From an uncultured Treponema sp. (GTDB lineage Bacteria > Spirochaetota > Spirochaetia > Treponematales > Treponemataceae): 16,335 bases of DNA. The stretch is from assembly GCA_937885475.1 (NCBI GenBank), contig CAKZZR010000222.1:1-16335 (forward strand), given 5' to 3'. Below the pieces are notes generated by a model, which did no database searches, was not told where the DNA came from, and saw nothing but the letters and a program-made list of their open reading frames with translations. Positions 5,152 through 12,671 of this stretch are shown here, piece by piece (within the stretch, counting starts at the first letter, position 1; every line of letters begins with the position of its first letter). The position numbers and the translations under genes are program-made.

Positions 5152-7107
5152 ATGGGAAAGATTATTGGTATTGACTTGGGAACGACTAACTCCTGCGTTG
5201 CCGTAATGGAAAACGGCGAGCCGGTAGTAATTCAGAACTCAGAGGGTGGACGCACTACACCGTCCATCGTTGGTTTTACAGCAAAAGGAGACCGCGTTGT
5301 AGGTCAGCCTGCAAAGAACCAGATGGTTACAAACCCAAAGAACACAGTATATTCTGCAAAGCGCTTGATTGGTCACAGATTCAGTGAGCTTCAGGGCGAA
5401 GCTACAAAGCTTCCATATACAGTATTGGACAACGGTGCAGACTGTCGCGTGGAAATTGAGCAGAACGGCGAGAAGAAAAAGTATTCTCCACAGGAAATCA
5501 GTGCTTTCGTACTTCAGAAGATGAAGAAGACCGCAGAGGACTACCTTGGCGAGACTGTAACTGAAGCCGTAATCACGGTTCCTGCTTATTTCAACGACTC
5601 TCAGCGCCAGGCTACAAAGGATGCCGGAAAAATCGCCGGTCTTGACGTAAAGCGAATCATCAACGAGCCGACTGCCGCTGCTTTGGCATTCGGTTTCAAG
5701 CAGGATCAGGACAAGGAAAAGACAATCGCCGTATACGACCTTGGTGGTGGTACGTTTGATATTTCAATCCTTGAACTTGCTGACGGCGTGTTTGAAGTAA
5801 AATCTACCAACGGTGATACTCACCTTGGTGGTGACGACTGGGACCGCGCAATTATCAACTGGCTTATCAAGGAATTCAAGAACGACACTGGTATTGACCT
5901 TTCTAGTGATGCAATGGCTATGCAGCGACTGCGTGAGGCTGCTGAGAACGCAAAAATCCAGCTTTCAAGCCAGACTTCTACAGACATCAACCTTCCGTTC
6001 ATCACTGCTGACGCAACTGGTCCAAAGCACTTGCAGAAGTCTTTGACTCGCGCTCAGTTTGAGCAGATGACAGAGGATTTGTTCGAGCGCACGAAGGAAC
6101 CTTGCCGCAAGGCTCTTGCCGATGCAGGCATTTCTACGGACAAAATCGACGAGGTTCTTTTGGTTGGTGGTTCAAGCCGTATGCCAAAAGTACAGGAAGT
6201 TGTAAAATCAATCTTCGGTAAGGAAGGTTCAAAAGCCGTAAACCCGGATGAAGCTGTTGCCATCGGAGCCGCAGTACAGGGTGGCGTTCTTAAGGGTGAC
6301 GTAAAGGACATCCTTCTTTTGGACGTAACACCTCTTTCACTTGGTATTGAGACAATGGGCGGCGTAATGACAAAGCTCATCGCCCGCAATACGACGATTC
6401 CTACAAAGAAGAGTCAGGTATTCTCTACAGCGGCTGACGGTCAGACTGCCGTATCAATCCACGTACTTCAGGGTGAGCGCGAGATGGCTGCCCAGAACCG
6501 TACGCTCGGTAACTTTGACCTTGTAGGTATTCCACCGGCACCACGCGGCGTTCCACAGATTGAAGTAACGTTCGACATTGATGCAAACGGTATCGTTCAT
6601 GTTTCTGCAAAAGACCTTGGAACAGGAAAGGAACAGCACATCCAGATTACTTCATCTTCTGGATTGAGCGAAGAAGAAATCAACCGCATGGTTCAGGATG
6701 CAGAGGCAAACGCTGCTGCTGACAAGGCTAAGCGTGAGGAAATCGACACAAAGAATGAGGCTGACAGCCTTGTTTACCAGACTGAGAAGACTTTGAAGGA
6801 AATCGGCGACAAGATTTCTGATGCCGACAAGCAGAAGATTGAGGATGCCGTTGCTTCCCTTAAAAAGGCTATCGAAGGTGGAAACACAGAGGAAATCAAG
6901 GCTAAGAGCGAAGAGCTCAAGCAGGCTTCCTACAAGATGGCAGAGGAAATGTACAAGCAGCAGGGGGCTGGTGCCGCAGGTGCCGGTGCAGCTGGCGCTC
7001 AAGGCTCTGCGGATGCCGGAAATGCCGGGGAATCTTCTGGAACTGACTCAAAATTCAACAAGGGCACAGCCGACGACGTGGACTTTGAAGTAAGCGACGA
7101 TAAATAA
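5152..7107 (+). CDS. dnaK: Chaperone DnaK (Hsp70)
   Basis: This 651-residue ATP-driven chaperone binds exposed hydrophobic segments of unfolded cytoplasmic proteins, working with DnaJ and GrpE. The ATPase domain carries IDLGTTNSCVAV (7–18), the phosphate motif IAVYDLGGGTFDISIL (192–207) and VLLVGGSSRMPKVQEV (335–350). The interdomain linker is DILLLDVTPLSLG (386–398). The substrate-binding domain and helical lid follow. A Gly/Ala-rich tail (about 605–620) leads to the acidic end DDVDFEVSDDK. I chose the ATG at 5152, with GAGG 8 nt upstream; an in-frame GTG at 5110 lies inside a REP-like repeat and would add an unconserved leader. The codons differ from the neighbours (few GCG, many GTA, CCA and ACA), as expected for very high expression. 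Confidence 0.98.
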   Translation: MGKIIGIDLGTTNSCVAVMENGEPVVIQNSEGGRTTPSIVGFTAKGDRVVGQPAKNQMVTNPKNTVYSAKRLIGHRFSELQGEATKLPYTVLDNGADCRVEIEQNGEKKKYSPQEISAFVLQKMKKTAEDYLGETVTEAVITVPAYFNDSQRQATKDAGKIAGLDVKRIINEPTAAALAFGFKQDQDKEKTIAVYDLGGGTFDISILELADGVFEVKSTNGDTHLGGDDWDRAIINWLIKEFKNDTGIDLSSDAMAMQRLREAAENAKIQLSSQTSTDINLPFITADATGPKHLQKSLTRAQFEQMTEDLFERTKEPCRKALADAGISTDKIDEVLLVGGSSRMPKVQEVVKSIFGKEGSKAVNPDEAVAIGAAVQGGVLKGDVKDILLLDVTPLSLGIETMGGVMTKLIARNTTIPTKKSQVFSTAADGQTAVSIHVLQGEREMAAQNRTLGNFDLVGIPPAPRGVPQIEVTFDIDANGIVHVSAKDLGTGKEQHIQITSSSGLSEEEINRMVQDAEANAAADKAKREEIDTKNEADSLVYQTEKTLKEIGDKISDADKQKIEDAVASLKKAIEGGNTEEIKAKSEELKQASYKMAEEMYKQQGAGAAGAGAAGAQGSADAGNAGESSGTDSKFNKGTADDVDFEVSDDK

Positions 7108-7187
7108 GTTGTACTTTAGTTTGGACAAACTTATTCATAATTGATGTCGAAACAAAAATGGCGGAGGGGGCGGCGCGTGAGGCAAAA

Positions 7188-7251
7188 ACACTCTGTTTGT
7201 GGTTGCCGCGATAGCGGCAATTAAAAAGTTTCTTTGCCGCAAACAGCGTGT
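7188..7251 (+). other. Branched or switching RNA structure after dnaK
   Basis: ACAC-T-CTGTTTGTGG (7188–7202) pairs with CCGCAAACAG-C-GTGT (7237–7251): 14 bp with one mismatch and one G·U. Inside it, TTGCCGC (7203–7209) and GCGGCAA (7214–7220) form a perfect hairpin with a GATA loop. A second exact TTGCCGC at 7234–7240 can pair with the same GCGGCAA, but this would break the outer stem. The region is part of the 291-nt dnaK–dnaJ gap, which has no credible gene. It could be a 3'UTR element of dnaK or a dispersed repeat. Confidence 0.5.
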
Positions 7252-7252
7252 A

Positions 7253-7272
7253 GCACGCTAGCGTGCGGTTTT
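7253..7272 (+). terminator. Perfect 14-nt palindrome plus T-run, candidate dnaK terminator
   Basis: GCACGCTAGCGTGC (7253–7266) is a perfect palindrome that folds as a 5-bp stem with a CTAG loop. GGTTTT follows. It lies directly after the branched structure. The T-run is short, so termination would be moderate. A protein-binding site is the alternative. Confidence 0.4.
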
Positions 7273-7339
7273 GCATCACGGGTCGTGACCGGGAGTCATT
7301 TTTCTGGCGGTGGAGTTTAAATATGTTTGTCTTAAGATT

Positions 7340-7373
7340 AACCCTCTTTGCATTGTAAAGAGGGTTGTTTTTT
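7340..7373 (+). terminator. Strong intrinsic terminator just upstream of dnaJ
   Basis: AACCCTCTTT (7340–7349) and AAAGAGGGTT (7357–7366) form a perfect 10-bp stem with a 7-nt loop, followed by G and six T (7368–7373). This is the best terminator in the window. It ends 25 nt before the dnaJ ATG. It therefore stops or attenuates transcripts arriving from dnaK. Confidence 0.85.
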
Positions 7374-7381
7374 AGTATATT
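7353..7381 (+). promoter_or_regulatory. Candidate dnaJ promoter overlapping the terminator
   Basis: TTGTAA (7353–7358) and TATATT (7376–7381) are spaced by 17 nt, matching consensus at four and five positions. The -35 lies in the loop and right arm of the terminator, and the spacer includes the T-run. The predicted transcript start (about 7387) nearly coincides with the Shine-Dalgarno AAAGG, leaving a very short leader, which weakens the call. Confidence 0.3.
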
Positions 7382-7398
7382 GGAATAAAGGTTTGATT

Positions 7399-8547
7399 AT
7401 GGCAAAGCGTGATTATTATGAAGTATTGGGCCTTCAGAAAGGCGCTACAGAAGATGAGATTAAAAAGGCATACCGCAAGTTGGCGGTAAAATATCACCCG
7501 GACAGAAATCCTGGCGATAAGGAAGCCGAATCGAAATTCCGCGAGGCGACAGAAGCCTACGAGGTTCTTTCTGATGCAGAAAAACGCCCGCTTTACGATC
7601 AGTATGGCTTTGCCGGTGTAGACGGCATGAATGCCGGAGGTGGCGGCGGTGCGCAGTATTCGCATGCGTTCCATGATTTTTCCGACCTGTTCGGTGGCAT
7701 GGGCGGCGGGTTCGGCGATATTTTTGACAATATCTTCGGCGGCGGTTCATCGCGTTCTTCCGGTCGCCGTCGTTCCGGTCCTACGGAAGGTGCGAGCCTT
7801 CGCTATGACCTGAACATTTCCTTCAAGGATGCCGTATACGGAACAAAGGCGGACATCCACTTTAAGCACAACGAAACCTGTACTTCCTGCAAGGGAACCG
7901 GCTGTGCCGCCGGAGCGAGCCGAAAGACCTGTTCTACCTGTAATGGAATGGGACAGGTTCGACGCAGTGCGGGATTCTTTGCGGTTCAGCAGCCGTGTCC
8001 AGACTGTAACGGAACCGGCACAAAAATTGACAAGCCGTGCAAGGACTGCGGCGGTCGTGGCGTGCAGGAAAAAGCAAAGAAAATCTCATTCACGATTCCG
8101 GCAGGCGTGGACAACGGCAAGCGGATTGCTCTTCCGCATCAGGGCGATGCCGGCGAGAACGGCGGACCTGCGGGCGATTTGATTGTCATCCTTCATGTGG
8201 AGGAGCATCCGTATTTTGAGCGCGACGGGCAGGATTTGTACTGCGCCGTTCCGGTAAGTTTTACGCAGGCGGTGCTTGGTGCAGACATTACGATTGATTC
8301 CCTTGACGGTAAGAAGATTGCCATAAAAATTCCGAGCGGTACCGTTTCTGGTAAGCTGCTCCGCATAAAGGGCGAGGGCGTTCCGTTTACGGCTTCTCCG
8401 GCGCGCAAGGGCGACATGTACATAAAAATCGTCGTTCAGATTCCGCAGTCGGTTTCTGGAGCGCAGAAGGATTTGCTCAAAAAGTACATGGAGCTTGAAA
8501 AACCGGTTACGAATCCAAAGCTGATGCCGCTTTCTTCCCTGAATTGA
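7399..8547 (+). CDS. dnaJ: Co-chaperone DnaJ (Hsp40, type I)
   Basis: This 382-residue protein stimulates DnaK's ATPase and delivers substrates to it. The J domain (1–70) carries the essential HPD at 33–35. A Gly/Phe-rich linker covers about 78–117. The zinc region has four complete CxxCxGxG repeats: CTSCKGTG (161), CSTCNGMG (178), CPDCNGTG (200) and CKDCGGRG (214). The two C-terminal beta domains and a dimerisation tail complete a type I DnaJ of normal length. The ATG at 7399 has AAAGG 7 nt upstream and starts exactly at the conserved MAKRDYYEVLG; the in-frame ATG at 7348 lies in the terminator stem. It follows dnaK after 291 nt, but with an intervening terminator. No terminator is seen after it. 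Confidence 0.98.
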   Translation: MAKRDYYEVLGLQKGATEDEIKKAYRKLAVKYHPDRNPGDKEAESKFREATEAYEVLSDAEKRPLYDQYGFAGVDGMNAGGGGGAQYSHAFHDFSDLFGGMGGGFGDIFDNIFGGGSSRSSGRRRSGPTEGASLRYDLNISFKDAVYGTKADIHFKHNETCTSCKGTGCAAGASRKTCSTCNGMGQVRRSAGFFAVQQPCPDCNGTGTKIDKPCKDCGGRGVQEKAKKISFTIPAGVDNGKRIALPHQGDAGENGGPAGDLIVILHVEEHPYFERDGQDLYCAVPVSFTQAVLGADITIDSLDGKKIAIKIPSGTVSGKLLRIKGEGVPFTASPARKGDMYIKIVVQIPQSVSGAQKDLLKKYMELEKPVTNPKLMPLSSLN

Positions 8548-8608
8548 CATTCGTTTAGGGCTCTTTCGTAAATAATTGTGTTTTTTTCGGGCGTATCTGC
8601 CGATTGTA

Positions 8609-8617
8609 TGGTATAAT
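8609..8617 (+). promoter_or_regulatory. Extended -10 promoter of the phosphatase–STAS operon
   Basis: TG-G-TATAAT (8609–8617) is a perfect extended -10 element. No -35 match lies 16–18 nt upstream, which extended -10 promoters tolerate. A T-rich run is at about 8580–8587. The first start codon lies 34 nt downstream behind GAGGTGA (8643–8649). This gives the signalling operon its own promoter after dnaJ. Confidence 0.6.
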
Positions 8618-8632
8618 TAGAATTGTCTAATT
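8615..8632 (+). promoter_or_regulatory. Candidate operator overlapping the -10 and start site
   Basis: AATTAGA-ATTG-TCTAATT is a perfect inverted repeat with 7-bp arms and a 4-nt centre. It overlaps the last bases of the -10 hexamer and the likely transcription start. A bound repressor would block polymerase. It could also be a small 5' hairpin in the leader RNA. The A/T richness raises the odds of chance. Confidence 0.4.
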
Positions 8633-8651
8633 TTGCATGCATGAGGTGAAT

Positions 8652-10043
8652 ATGTACAAGACCAGAAAAAAAGTCTATTTCCTTTCTGTGAATGTTGCTG
8701 TGCTTCTGCTGTCCGTTCTGCTTTCTGTTTTTTTGGTTCAGAGAGATGTGAATAACAGCGCACCGCTTATTTTTGCCGGAATTCCAACGATTATATTCCT
8801 TTCGTTTTTGGTTGCCGCATCGGTCATCCGGCATAACATAGACAAATATCTTCAGAAAAAATATTTTGAGTCCGGAGAGACGGTGTATCTTGAAGATTTT
8901 ATAGACAAGCTGCGCTTCTGCTATTCCTATGATGACTTGTACAAGGTCTTTGCAGAGTCGCTGGAAATTAAGGCCGACTGCTCCATCCTTCTTGTGGACC
9001 GAAAACGAAATTACGTCTTATACAACAGCCCGAGCCGCATTTCCTCGTATCAGGAGGTGCATGAGAAGCTTTCGGTGAATTTTCCGATTGCATGGGAGGA
9101 GGGCTTCTACTTTCTTGGCGAGAACATGGGAATCGTGTCCAGCTGCCGTCAGTCCCGCGGATTTTTCATCTGCTATCAGGGAATCCACTGCTTTATATTC
9201 AACCGCTACACGCGTCTTTTTGACCTTGACATCTACACAAAGCTTTACGAGGAATTCTGCCGCTTCTTTGACAGGACAAAAATCATCGCAAACCTTTCGG
9301 AAATTTCCTCTCTCACAAAGGAATGGGAACAGCTTGCCGAAACGCAGGTTTCGTTCCTTCCTCATACCATGCCGGACATTCCGCATCTTAAGATTGCGGC
9401 GTACTACCGCCCATTGGTAAATGTTTCCGGCGACTATTACACGGTTCTTCCTATTGATTCGTCGCGCACATTGCTCATGCTTGGCGACGTTTCTGGTAAA
9501 GGTCTGCCTGCCGCCCTCATCATGGGTCTGGTAATGAACACGGTAAAAATCATCGAGAACAAGAACGACCTTGTGGCAGTCATAAAGGCGGTTGACAAGG
9601 CTATTAAGGGAATGCACCTTCAGGACAAGTATACGGTTCTGTTCCTGGGCATTGTTGACACCGATGCCATGAAAATATCGTATATCAATGCGTCCATGTC
9701 TGACCCGATTATCCTTACGCGCGCGCCTGACGGCTACCGCATAAAGTCGCTTACGTCCAACGCCAGCCTTGTTGGCATTATCGATATGGATGACGTGCGC
9801 GTGAGCGAGCAGCGGCTTTTCCGTGGAGACACAATCCTGCTGGCGACCGACGGTGTTTCTGAGGTCATGGATGAGAATGGTGTGGAGCTTGGTGACACGG
9901 AGCTTTTTACGGAAACGCTTACGAGCAGCGCTTCCAAAACGCCGCAGCAGTTTGTTGATGATATTGTCGATCTTATCATGCGCTACAATGGCGACAAGCG
10001 CCTGCATGATGACGTAACAATGATGGTTGTAAAGGTAGGTTAA
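8652..10043 (+). CDS. Membrane-anchored SpoIIE/RsbU-type serine phosphatase 1
   Basis: This 463-residue protein has two N-terminal membrane helices (about 8–29 and 37–60) and a middle sensor-like region (about 82–210, possibly GAF-like). A SpoIIE-type PP2C phosphatase domain follows (about 228–463), facing the cytoplasm. Metal and catalytic residues are visible: Asp261 in SGDYY, Asp279 in GDVSGKG, Asp400 in ATDGVSE and the Asp453–Asp454 pair in HDDVTM. Such enzymes usually dephosphorylate a STAS-domain antagonist in partner switching. The ATG at 8652 has GAGGTG 3–4 nt upstream; the in-frame ATG at 8637 lies ahead of that site. The next gene starts 1 nt after the stop. The substrate cannot be assigned from this sequence, and the STAS protein in the operon lacks the usual target residue. 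Confidence 0.92.
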   Translation: MYKTRKKVYFLSVNVAVLLLSVLLSVFLVQRDVNNSAPLIFAGIPTIIFLSFLVAASVIRHNIDKYLQKKYFESGETVYLEDFIDKLRFCYSYDDLYKVFAESLEIKADCSILLVDRKRNYVLYNSPSRISSYQEVHEKLSVNFPIAWEEGFYFLGENMGIVSSCRQSRGFFICYQGIHCFIFNRYTRLFDLDIYTKLYEEFCRFFDRTKIIANLSEISSLTKEWEQLAETQVSFLPHTMPDIPHLKIAAYYRPLVNVSGDYYTVLPIDSSRTLLMLGDVSGKGLPAALIMGLVMNTVKIIENKNDLVAVIKAVDKAIKGMHLQDKYTVLFLGIVDTDAMKISYINASMSDPIILTRAPDGYRIKSLTSNASLVGIIDMDDVRVSEQRLFRGDTILLATDGVSEVMDENGVELGDTELFTETLTSSASKTPQQFVDDIVDLIMRYNGDKRLHDDVTMMVVKVG

Positions 10044-10044
10044 T

Positions 10045-12345
10045 ATGCTGTTTATTTTGTTGAATTTGATTCTTACCCTGTTCCTTATTTACGAAACCGT
10101 TCACGTTGATAAAAAAGAGTCGGTGTATAACGGCGGAACGAACCCGATTATTTCAAATATCCTGCTTATGGCGGTCATTTCGGGAATGTTCACGCTGTTC
10201 ACGGCTTCCCGCGACTTTATCACGCCGGGACTTTTTTCTACGCTCATAAAGCTGTGCTTTGTTATGGAAGGCTGCTTTTTGCTGAACATTGCGTTCTGCC
10301 TGCCGTATTATGCATGGAAATATACCACGTCGCTTACGATGGCAGTAAAGACAATCCTGTATTTTGTGGTCATCTGGTTCGTCATGTTCAAATTCAAGAA
10401 CGTGCGCTTTTCTGACACGAACGGCATAGAGATAAGCTCAACCTACCTTTTCAGCGGCGAGGCACGAAATTATTTTCCGTGGACGTGGGTAACGCTGTAC
10501 AATTTTGTGCTGCGGTTCCTGCTTCCTGGATTCATGTGCTTTTTGATGCTGCTGCAGAATGAGCTTAAGGGTTCCAAGCTGGACCGCTTCCATGGATATG
10601 TGTATGCGCTCGGCATTCTTTCTATGTGGGTGTGCTGCGTGCTGCTTGACATGGCTACGGCATATGCGCCGTATCTTTCGCTTCTGCACTATTTTGTGTA
10701 TATTCCGATGATGGTCATCATTCCGACCGGCTCGCAGATGAATTCCGCGCCGTCGGGGCGGGCAATCACTGCGTTCATCATCAAGTCCATCACGATTTAC
10801 CTTATTCCGTCCGTTCTTATGGGCGTGATTTTTAAGGCGTGCTACCCGCTTTACAAAAGCTACGGCGCGGTGTTCGTCATCTTTGAATTTGTGTGTGCGG
10901 CGCTCATTCTGTTCCTTATAACGACTCTTTCGGAGCTGATTTCAAAATCGCGGCTGGGACATTCCGCGGATTATGCGGTTGCCTTTGAAAAATCGCTCGC
11001 CTCAATTGACTACAGCGGTGAGATGGACGACATAGCCGAGCGCATGTTCAAGGTGTTCAATGCGAACGCAGAGGCAAGCTCAATGACGGTGTACATCAAC
11101 GGCGGTAACGACACCTACGAGGTTGCATATTCCTCTACTGGCAAGGCGCGCAAGATTGCGAATTTCGGTCTTTTGTTCGAGTCTCTTTTGAACGACGGAA
11201 AGAACGTGGTCGCGTATTCCCAGCTTGAGTCCGACAACACCTACGAGGAATACAAGGCGCAGCTTGTGCGCTTGTTCAACGAGACAAAATCTGACGCATT
11301 CTTCATTCTGAACGAGGGACGCGACGTGCATGGTCTTATATTCCTGGGTGTAAAAATAAGCAACGAGCATTACAAGGAATACGACATCAACATTTTCAAG
11401 AAGCTGTATTCTTACTTCTTCGTATTTGGTTACTACATGCGCAATATTTCCAACAAGGAAATCATTGGTACGGTAAACCGCGAGCTTCGCATGTCTAGCC
11501 AGATTATCACTTCAATTCAGGACAACATCGACATTCTGAATAATCCCAAGATGGATGCGGGAAGCATTATGGTTCCTGCGCACAACATTGGTGGTGAATT
11601 CGTTGACATGATTCGTCTTACGGACACGCGCCACATGTTCGTTGTGGGCGACCTGAGCGGTAAGGGTATTGCCGCTTCCATGAGCATGGTCATCCTTAAG
11701 CAGATTATCCGCGCGTACCTTGCGGACACGCATGATTTTAAGCAGCTGGTGGTAAAGGTGAACCGCTTTATCCGCGACAACCTTCAGAAGGGAACGATTT
11801 TTGCGGGAATGTTTGCCATTGTGAACTTTGAGAACGACACGATGTATTATATCAACTGCGGAATTCCGGCGATTCTTTTGTATACCGAGGCGTACAACAA
11901 TGTCATCGAGATTCAGGGTGGCGGACATATTCTTGGCTTTGTAAAGGACATTTCACCGTATATTTCAATCAAGCAGATTAAGCTGAACAAGAACGACATT
12001 GTGCTTGCTTGCACGGACGGACTTATTGAAAGCCACTCCCTGCGCGGCGAAAAGTTCGGAAAGGACCGCATTCAGCGCTACATGGTTGCCAACGCGATGT
12101 ATCCGGCAAGTCGCATGGCGCAGTTTGAGTACGACGAGCTTATGAAATTCATGAGCCATGAGATGGAGGACGATGTAAGCGTTCTTGTGATGAAGTATCT
12201 GCGCTCCAATGCGTCGGATAAGGCAGAGGCGGACGCTCTGCGCGCCGAATTCTACGAAAAGCTCACCAGCACGGAAAACAAGGATTCCCGCGAGGAACAG
12301 TTTGAGCAGTTTGAGAATCTTGTTCAGAACATGGAGGAAAAATAA
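10045..12345 (+). CDS. Polytopic membrane SpoIIE/RsbU-type phosphatase 2, divergent motif
   Basis: This 766-residue protein begins with about nine predicted membrane helices (residues 1–297), an unusually large membrane part for this family. A cytoplasmic sensor-like region (about 305–465, possibly GAF) and a short helical linker come next. A SpoIIE-type phosphatase domain covers about 475–720. GDLSGKG (Asp536), CTDGLIE (Asp658) and EDDVSVL (Asp709, Asp710) are present. The first metal motif reads GGEFVD, with Glu518 where Asp is normal, so activity or metal choice may differ. A charged helical tail (about 721–766) extends past the domain. Its start is 1 nt after the previous stop, with AGG as Shine-Dalgarno, and its stop overlaps the STAS gene start (TAATG). 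Coupled translation of the three proteins is likely. Confidence 0.9.
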   Translation: MLFILLNLILTLFLIYETVHVDKKESVYNGGTNPIISNILLMAVISGMFTLFTASRDFITPGLFSTLIKLCFVMEGCFLLNIAFCLPYYAWKYTTSLTMAVKTILYFVVIWFVMFKFKNVRFSDTNGIEISSTYLFSGEARNYFPWTWVTLYNFVLRFLLPGFMCFLMLLQNELKGSKLDRFHGYVYALGILSMWVCCVLLDMATAYAPYLSLLHYFVYIPMMVIIPTGSQMNSAPSGRAITAFIIKSITIYLIPSVLMGVIFKACYPLYKSYGAVFVIFEFVCAALILFLITTLSELISKSRLGHSADYAVAFEKSLASIDYSGEMDDIAERMFKVFNANAEASSMTVYINGGNDTYEVAYSSTGKARKIANFGLLFESLLNDGKNVVAYSQLESDNTYEEYKAQLVRLFNETKSDAFFILNEGRDVHGLIFLGVKISNEHYKEYDINIFKKLYSYFFVFGYYMRNISNKEIIGTVNRELRMSSQIITSIQDNIDILNNPKMDAGSIMVPAHNIGGEFVDMIRLTDTRHMFVVGDLSGKGIAASMSMVILKQIIRAYLADTHDFKQLVVKVNRFIRDNLQKGTIFAGMFAIVNFENDTMYYINCGIPAILLYTEAYNNVIEIQGGGHILGFVKDISPYISIKQIKLNKNDIVLACTDGLIESHSLRGEKFGKDRIQRYMVANAMYPASRMAQFEYDELMKFMSHEMEDDVSVLVMKYLRSNASDKAEADALRAEFYEKLTSTENKDSREEQFEQFENLVQNMEEK

Positions 12346-12671
12346 TGGAGCAGCTTACGTTTACGCAAAAGGAAGGCTCGGATTACATGCTGTTTGAGCT
12401 GAGCGGCGACTTTAATGCCTACACCGCGCCGAACATTCAGAACGAGATTTATTCTGCGATTGAGTCAACTAACGTGGTGCTTGATATGGCAAACGTGAAT
12501 GCGCTTGATGCCGCCGCAATGGGAATCATCATGGCGGCGCATAACGATGCCGACGAGTATGGCACGCGCCTTTATCTGCTGTCCATCTCAAACGAGGTTG
12601 ACCGTCAGATTCTTGCCACTGGCTTCAAGGATTTGTTCCACATAATCAATTCCGTTACAGAGGTAGCCTAG
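12345..12671 (+). CDS. STAS-domain protein lacking the phosphoacceptor serine
   Basis: This 108-residue protein is a single STAS domain like SpoIIAA and RsbV, which normally bind an anti-sigma factor kinase when unphosphorylated. The fold markers are clear: FELSGDFNAYTAPNIQ (17–32), VVLDMANVNALD (44–55) and a C-terminal block with GFKDLFHI (93–100). At the usual (I/L)DSSG(L/V)G phosphorylation site it reads LDAAAMG (54–60), so both Ser positions and the Gly are Ala. The ATG overlaps the phosphatase 2 stop, and GGAGG at 12333–12337 is 7 nt upstream, a strong site. No serine kinase of the RsbW/SpoIIAB type lies nearby. It may bind its partner all the time, or serve as a scaffold for the phosphatases. 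Both are inference. Confidence 0.88.
   Translation: MEQLTFTQKEGSDYMLFELSGDFNAYTAPNIQNEIYSAIESTNVVLDMANVNALDAAAMGIIMAAHNDADEYGTRLYLLSISNEVDRQILATGFKDLFHIINSVTEVA

Noticed and set aside
7103..7135. Hairpin AATAAGTT/AACTTATT spanning the dnaK stop codon
   Set aside because: The stem is A/T-only apart from one G·C pair, has a 17-nt loop and no following T-run, so chance is likely.
9018..10007. A 329-residue open frame antisense to phosphatase 1
   Set aside because: It lies wholly opposite a gene with clear SpoIIE motifs, is rich in Arg, His and Val as antisense frames often are, and has no recognised motif.
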